Program-made: the position numbers and the translations under genes
Notes under the pieces: model-generated
Seen by the model: the letters and a program-made list of their open reading frames with translations, nothing else
What the model was told of the DNA's origin: nothing
Database searches by the model: none
Shown: positions 62,901 through 64,000 of the stretch, one piece after another
Numbering within the stretch: position 1 is the first letter of the stretch
Layout: each line of letters starts with the position of its first letter
From: Owenia fusiformis
Lineage: Eukaryota > Annelida > Polychaeta > Sabellida > Oweniidae
Direction: 5' to 3'
DNA: 64,000 bases
Assembly (NCBI GenBank): GCA_903813345.2
Contig: CAIIXF020000010.1
Span: forward strand, 16,999,181 to 17,063,180

Positions 62901-64000
62901 TTTCCAAGGAAACATATACAGAAGTGTTTGCTTTTTGAACTATTTCCTGGTCATCCAATTTTGTTGTTTCTGTTGAACTGAGTTCATCAGTTTTTGTTTC
63001 TTCTACATTCTCAGTTGTGAATTCGTTGCCTATAACCATTTCCCTGTCAGCAGGTTTTGTTGTTTCAGTGAAAACGAGTTCATCAATCTTTGCTCCATCA
63101 ACATTCTCATTTGTCATTTCCTTGCCTGCAACTATTTCCTGGTCATTAAATTTCCTGGTTTCTGTTGAACCGAGTTCATTATATTTTGTTTCTTCAACAT
63201 TCTCATTTGCTGTTTCCTTGCCTTCAACTATTTCCTGGTCAGCAGATTGTATTGTTTCCGAAGAAAATAATTCATCAGACTCTGCTTCTTCAAAATTCTC
63301 CATTGGGGATTCCTTGCCTGCAACTATTTCCTTGTCAGTAGATTTTGTTGTTTCCATGCAAATAAGTTCATCAGTCTTTGCTTCTTCAACATTATCATTT
63401 GTCGTTTCCTTGCCTAAATCTATTTCTTGGTCATCCGATTTTGTTGTTTCTGTTGAACTAAGTTCATCAGTTTTCATTTCTTCAACATTCTCATTTGTGG
63501 ATTTCTGGTCAGCAGATTTTGTTGTTTCCGTGGAAACGAGTTCATTAGTCTTTGCTTCTTCAACATTCTCAGTTGCTGATTCCTTGCCTTTGACTATTTC
63601 CTGGTCAGCAGATGTTATTGGTTCTGCAGAAACGAATTCATCAGACTTTGTTTCTTGAACAATCTTATTTGTGGATTCATTTTCTGCAACTATTTCCTGG
63701 TCAACAGATTTTGCTCTTTCCGTGGAATCAAGTTCCTCGGTCTTTGCTTCTTCAACACTCTCCTTTAAAGATTCCTTGGCTGCTTTTGCTATTTCCATGG
63801 AAACATATTCAGAAGTGTTTGCTTTTTGAACTATTTCCTGGTCATCCGATTTTGTTGTTTCTGCTGAATTGAGTTCATCAGTTTTTGTTTCTTCTACATT
63901 CTCATTTGTGAATTCGCTGCCTGCAACTATTTCCTGGTCAGCAGATTTTGTTGTTTCAGTGAAAACGATTCCATCAATCCTTGCTCCGTCAACATTCTCA
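50935..64000 (-). CDS. Giant acidic tandem-repeat protein, 5' partial, at least 4354 aa in one exon
   Basis: The frame is open from the stop at 50935 through the window edge; the first Met seen, at 63798, is internal because the repeats continue upstream of it. It consists of roughly 130 units of 32-33 residues: TNENVEEAKTDELVS followed by TETTKSADQEIVAGKES. Seven places carry longer units with AKIHKLLSMLTSKSADLEG and VAFSGNEKEAAS (near 51.2, 53.95, 55.15, 57.0, 57.9, 59.0 and 60.15 kb). Composition is Glu/Asp/Lys/Thr/Ser-rich and almost free of Cys, Trp and aromatic residues. No signal peptide or membrane helix was seen, so it is probably disordered. Many SxxE/TxxE sites could be phosphorylated by casein kinase 2. 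Homology to acidic exons K and L of the perilipin locus is clear. The family and function are unknown. No in-frame stop in 13 kb of repeats implies selection or very recent expansion. Confidence 0.85.
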   Translation of the reverse strand, partial: ENVDGARIDGIVFTETTKSADQEIVAGSEFTNENVEETKTDELNSAETTKSDDQEIVQKANTSEYVSMEIAKAAKESLKESVEEAKTEELDSTERAKSVDQEIVAENESTNKIVQETKSDEFVSAEPITSADQEIVKGKESATENVEEAKTNELVSTETTKSADQKSTNENVEEMKTDELSSTETTKSDDQEIDLGKETTNDNVEEAKTDELICMETTKSTDKEIVAGKESPMENFEEAESDELFSSETIQSADQEIVEGKETANENVEETKYNELGSTETRKFNDQEIVAGKEMTNENVDGAKIDELVFTETTKPADREMVIGNEFTTENVEETKTDELSSTETTKLDDQEIVQKANTSVYVSLETAKAAKKSLEESAEAAKTEELVSMERAKSVDQEIVEENESTNKIVQETKSGEFVSAEPITSADQEIVEGKESANANVGEAKTDKLVSRETTKSADQEIVEGKESTNENVEEIETDELGLTETTKSDDQEIDLGKETTNQNVEEAKTDELICTETTKSADQEIVAGKESPKENVEEIKTDELGSTETTKSDDQETVSGKESPNENVEGIKTDELGSRETTKFDDQEKVSGKETTNENIEEPKIGEHVAMETPNSADQEIVPENESSNKIVQEANTCELVSMETTKSGDQEIVASKESTNENVEETKTYELGLTETTKSDDQEIDAGKETTNESVEETKPDEHDSTERTKSADQEIVAEIESINENVEEVNTCELVSLKATKSADQEIVGGKESTNEKVEETKTDKLVSTETTQSADQEIVAGKEFTNENVEEMKTDELGSTESTKSDDQEIVAGKETTNANVEGTKTDEHVSMKTTKSADQEIVAENESTNKIVEEANTCEIISMETSKSADQNIVEGTESKNENVKETKTDELGSIETTKSADQEIDAGEESSNENVKVAKTDEIFPPESTKSAEQEIITGKESTNANFDEEKNGELVSEETMKSRDQEIIEGKESTNENIEEAKNDGLVSEETTTSADQEMVAGKESTNEYDEDEQTEVLIPLGPTKSVVQEIVAGKRSLNENYQEVNTGEVVSRETTKSADQEKDAGKESVNENVKETKTPKLLSLETRQFADKEEDKSSENKNRPACKESEKDDIEEAKTEELDSKETTESVDQVVIPDKESTNENVQELKTCELVSMKTTTSADQEIVAGKESTNENVEEAKTCELVSMETTTSPDKEVVAGKESSNEIVKAAKTEEIDDQEIVAGKESTNENVEAKIHDIFSILTSKSADLEGVTLIGNEEEAASKETTNENIESKIHELVSMVSTKSADQERVEFTRIEKKTAVKKSANDNGEEAKTYELVSKESTKSADKEIVVGKESLKENIEESKTEILVSMETTKSTDQEIIAGKESASENVEEAETGEFLSMETKKSVDQKIIAGKESLNENIEESKTEIPVLIETTKSTDLEIVAGKESANGNAEEAKTNEHVSTETTKSTEQEIVAGKESTSENVEKTKTDELVSTETSKSADQEIVAGKEMTKTDELVSMETTKSTDQEISAGKESTNENAEGLLTGEHGSMETTKPTEQEMVAGRESTNENVEETKTDDLVASETSKSADQEIVAGNEMTKTDELVSMVTTKSADQEVVAGKESTNENVEANIYQLLSILTSRSAVIEGVALSGNEKEAASTKSSNENVEAKIRELVSMVTTKSADREGLAFSKSGKEAAGKKSGNENVEEAKTDELVSTESTKSTDNEIAAGKESTNETLEEANTTKPADQEVIADRESTNENIKEAKTCGLVSNEIKYADQDIVVGKESTTENVEEAKTGGLASTETTKSADQGIIPGKESTNENVEEAKTDDQFVSKDTTKSPDPEIVAGEESTIENIEEAKTNELTSMEATKSPEREIVAGRESTNENIEDANTSELVSMEKSKSADQEIVAGRESTNENTEEAKTCDFVSTEATTSANKEMVAGKQSTNENVEEAKIDELVSTETTKSDNQEIVAGKESMNENVKTKIHQLISKLISKSAELEGDTLSGYEKETASMETTNENVEAKIRELISIVTTKSADQEGVEFSGTEKEASGKKLANENVKETRIDELVTSESMKSADQEIVPGKESSNDNAEEATPDELTSMETTKSADQEIFAGMESTNENVEDAQTDVLPSTETTKSADQGIITGKESTNENVEEANTGEQLVSTETTKFVDKKMVADKESVNDNVEDAKTYELLSNGTTKSAKDEIVAGMESTNENVEKAKTCEVVSMETTLFAEQEEVAGNDSSNDNIEAKIHQLLLILSSKSDDLEGSENEPASMESTKENVEAKIRELISMVSSKSVDLEGVTCSLNENEVKSMVTTNENVAAKIHELVSMVATKPADQEGVKFSGIEKESENENIEVAKTVKLISTESPASADREIVADKESTNENVEHTKLSQLISEETTKSSDQEIIAGKESTNENVEEAKTDELVSNEATKSADQEIVAGKESTNENVEEAKTDELVSKEATKSAEQEIVAGKESTNENVEEAKTGELVSKKATKSADQEVVAGKISSNENIDEAKTGELVSAETTKFADQEIVAGKESTKENVEEAKTDELVSKEATKSADQEIVAGKESTNENVEEAKTDELVSKEATKSADQEIVAGKESTNENVEKAKTGELVSKEATKSADQEIVAGKVSLNENIEEAKTGELVSNETTNFAYQELVAGKESTKENVEEAKTDEELVSTDTTTSADQETVAGNESTKENVEEGKIDEIVSTESTTSADQETIAGKESSKENVEEAKTDEQLVSTETTTSADQEIVAGKESTNENVEEAKTGEQLVSTETTTSADQEIVAGKKSSKENVEEAKTVEQLVSTETTTSADQEIVAGKESSKENVDEAKTDEQLVSTETTTSADQEIVAGKESTNENVEEAKIDELDSAESTKSDHQDVVLGKESTNDNVDAKIHKLLSMLTSKSGDLGGFAFSGNEKEAASKESTNESVEAKIRELVSMVTTANENVEETKIDELVSMESTKSADQEVVADNESTNENVEEAKSDEQLVSPETTKSSDQEIVTGKESTNEKVEEANTCGLVFMEATSSADQKMVASKESTNENGEESYTDELISRETTKPADQVIVTGKESTNENVDEAKIDEQLVSKETTISADQEIVAGKESINENVEEAKTGEQLNSMEITTSADQEIVAGKESTIEKTETSKSVDQEIVAGKESTNENNEEAKTVEQLVSTETTISAYQEIIADTESTNQSVQEAKTLELVSLETTNSAGQEIVAGKQSTNENIEEAKTDKLITIESTKSADQEIVAGKESLNENVEKGKTDELASTETTKSADQEVASGKESKNENVETKIHKLLSMLTSESADLRGFASSGNEKEDASKESTNESLEAKIHELVSMVTSANENVEEAKTDELASTETKTSADQEMLAGNESTNEKVENAKTDEFSSTETTKSAGQGIITNKESTNENVEEAKIGEQLVSTETTKSADQVIVTGKESTNENVEEAKGDEQLVSTDTTTSADQETVAGKESTKENVEEGKIDEIVSTESTTSADQETVAGKESSKGNVEEAKTDEQLVSTETTTSADQEIVAGKESSKENVEEAKTDEQLVSTETTTSADQEIVAGKESTNDNVEGAKGDEQLVSTETTTSADQEVVAGMESTNDNVEEAKTDEQLVSTETTTSADQEIVAGKESSKENVEEAKTDEQLVSTETTTSADQEIVAGKESTKENVEEAKTDEQLVSTETTTSADQEIDAGKEYTKENVEEAKIDELDSTETTSADQEIVAGKESTKENVEEAKIDEQLVSTDTTTSADQEIVAGKESTKENVEEAKTDEQLVSTDPTKSADQGIITSKESTNENVEEAKTGEQLVSSETTKSEEAETDEQLVSTETTTSADQETVAGKESSKENVEEAKTDEIVFTATTTSADQEIVAGKESTNENVEEAKTDEQLVSTETTTSADQEVVAGKKSTNENVEEAKTDEQLVSTETTTSADQEVVAGKKSTNENVEEGKTDEQLVSTETTTSADQEIVAGKETSKDNVEEAKTDEKLVSTETTISADQEIVAGKESSKENVEESKTDEQLVSTETTTSADQEIVAGKESTKENVEEAKIDELDSTETTTSADQEIVAGKESTKENVEEAKIDEQLVSTDTTTSADQEIVTGKESTNEAVEEAKTDEQLVSTDTTSADQETVAGKESSNENVEKATTDELVSAETKKSDDQGIIEDKESTNENVEAKIHKLLSILSSKSADLEEVAFSGNEKEAASKESKNENVEIKIRELVSMVTTKSADPEEVAFSESGKEAAGRKSANRNVEEAKTDEPVSTKTTKSTDQEIVASMESSNGNVEEAKTDQLVSAEAAKSGDQDKVVGTE

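Noticed and set aside
63796-63798. Met at 63798 as the true start of the giant protein
   Set aside because: The same repeat units continue in frame upstream to 63999, so this Met is internal.
50643-63872. Dozens of + strand open frames (SFVDSLPATISWSADFVV and QSLLLQHSHLWIPCLQLFPG types) antisense to the giant frame
   Set aside because: They are mirror images of the repeat in other frames: open only because the repeat lacks certain triplets, broken at every indel between units, and without consistent starts.
50935-64000. CRISPR-like or plain satellite reading of the 13 kb array
   Set aside because: The genome is eukaryotic with spliced genes, there are no spacers, and changes preserve one reading frame.

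Overview
This is eukaryotic nuclear DNA, AT-rich and intron-rich, from an animal. The gene content (a BCL3-like nuclear IkB and a perilipin) is metazoan. The dense short DNA transposons and the 'gctcacatggtgagc ... gtccgtccgtc' repeat element suggest a marine invertebrate, perhaps a mollusc or other lophotrochozoan; that taxonomic guess is inference.

Layout. 1-5.7 kb: the last three coding exons of a BCL3/IkB-like ankyrin gene on the + strand, with a coding minisatellite in the last exon. 5.7-9.8 kb: intergenic, with palindromic repeats. 9.8-30.6 kb: a complete perilipin gene on the - strand. Ten coding exons joined at consensus, phase-compatible splice sites give 469 aa, and a CCAAT/CRE/E-box promoter is proposed near 30.55 kb. 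Its large 3' introns hold an intronless single-pass membrane protein gene on the opposite strand (11.4 kb) and two tandem, acidic, alternative-exon candidates (about 15.0 and 15.4 kb). They also hold a 2 kb satellite full of AGGTCA half-sites. 30.7-50.7 kb: mostly repeats. There is a 1.65 kb inverted repeat partner of 22.65-24.3 kb, a 2.8 kb transposon with long inverted ends nested in it, a second copy of the membrane protein gene (38.56 kb) in a segmental duplication, a 70 bp satellite, a foldback-type element and a 538 bp palindromic transposon. 50.9-64 kb: one uninterrupted 13 kb reading frame on the - strand, open to the window edge. It encodes at least 4354 residues made almost wholly of 32-33-residue acidic repeats.

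The main result is that the repeat unit of the giant reading frame is homologous, at protein and DNA level, to the acidic exons inside the perilipin locus about 36 kb away on the same strand. The longer units in the giant array keep the ancestral-looking segment (VEFSGNE-type) seen in the exon, while the common short unit has lost it. This suggests that one small exon seeded a giant repeat protein. The 3' end of the array is decaying: the stop codon lies at a 4-base deletion, and repeat homology carries on downstream in two other frames.

Exon borders were placed by eye from GT/AG sites, phase and family similarity. No search, alignment program or expression data was available.
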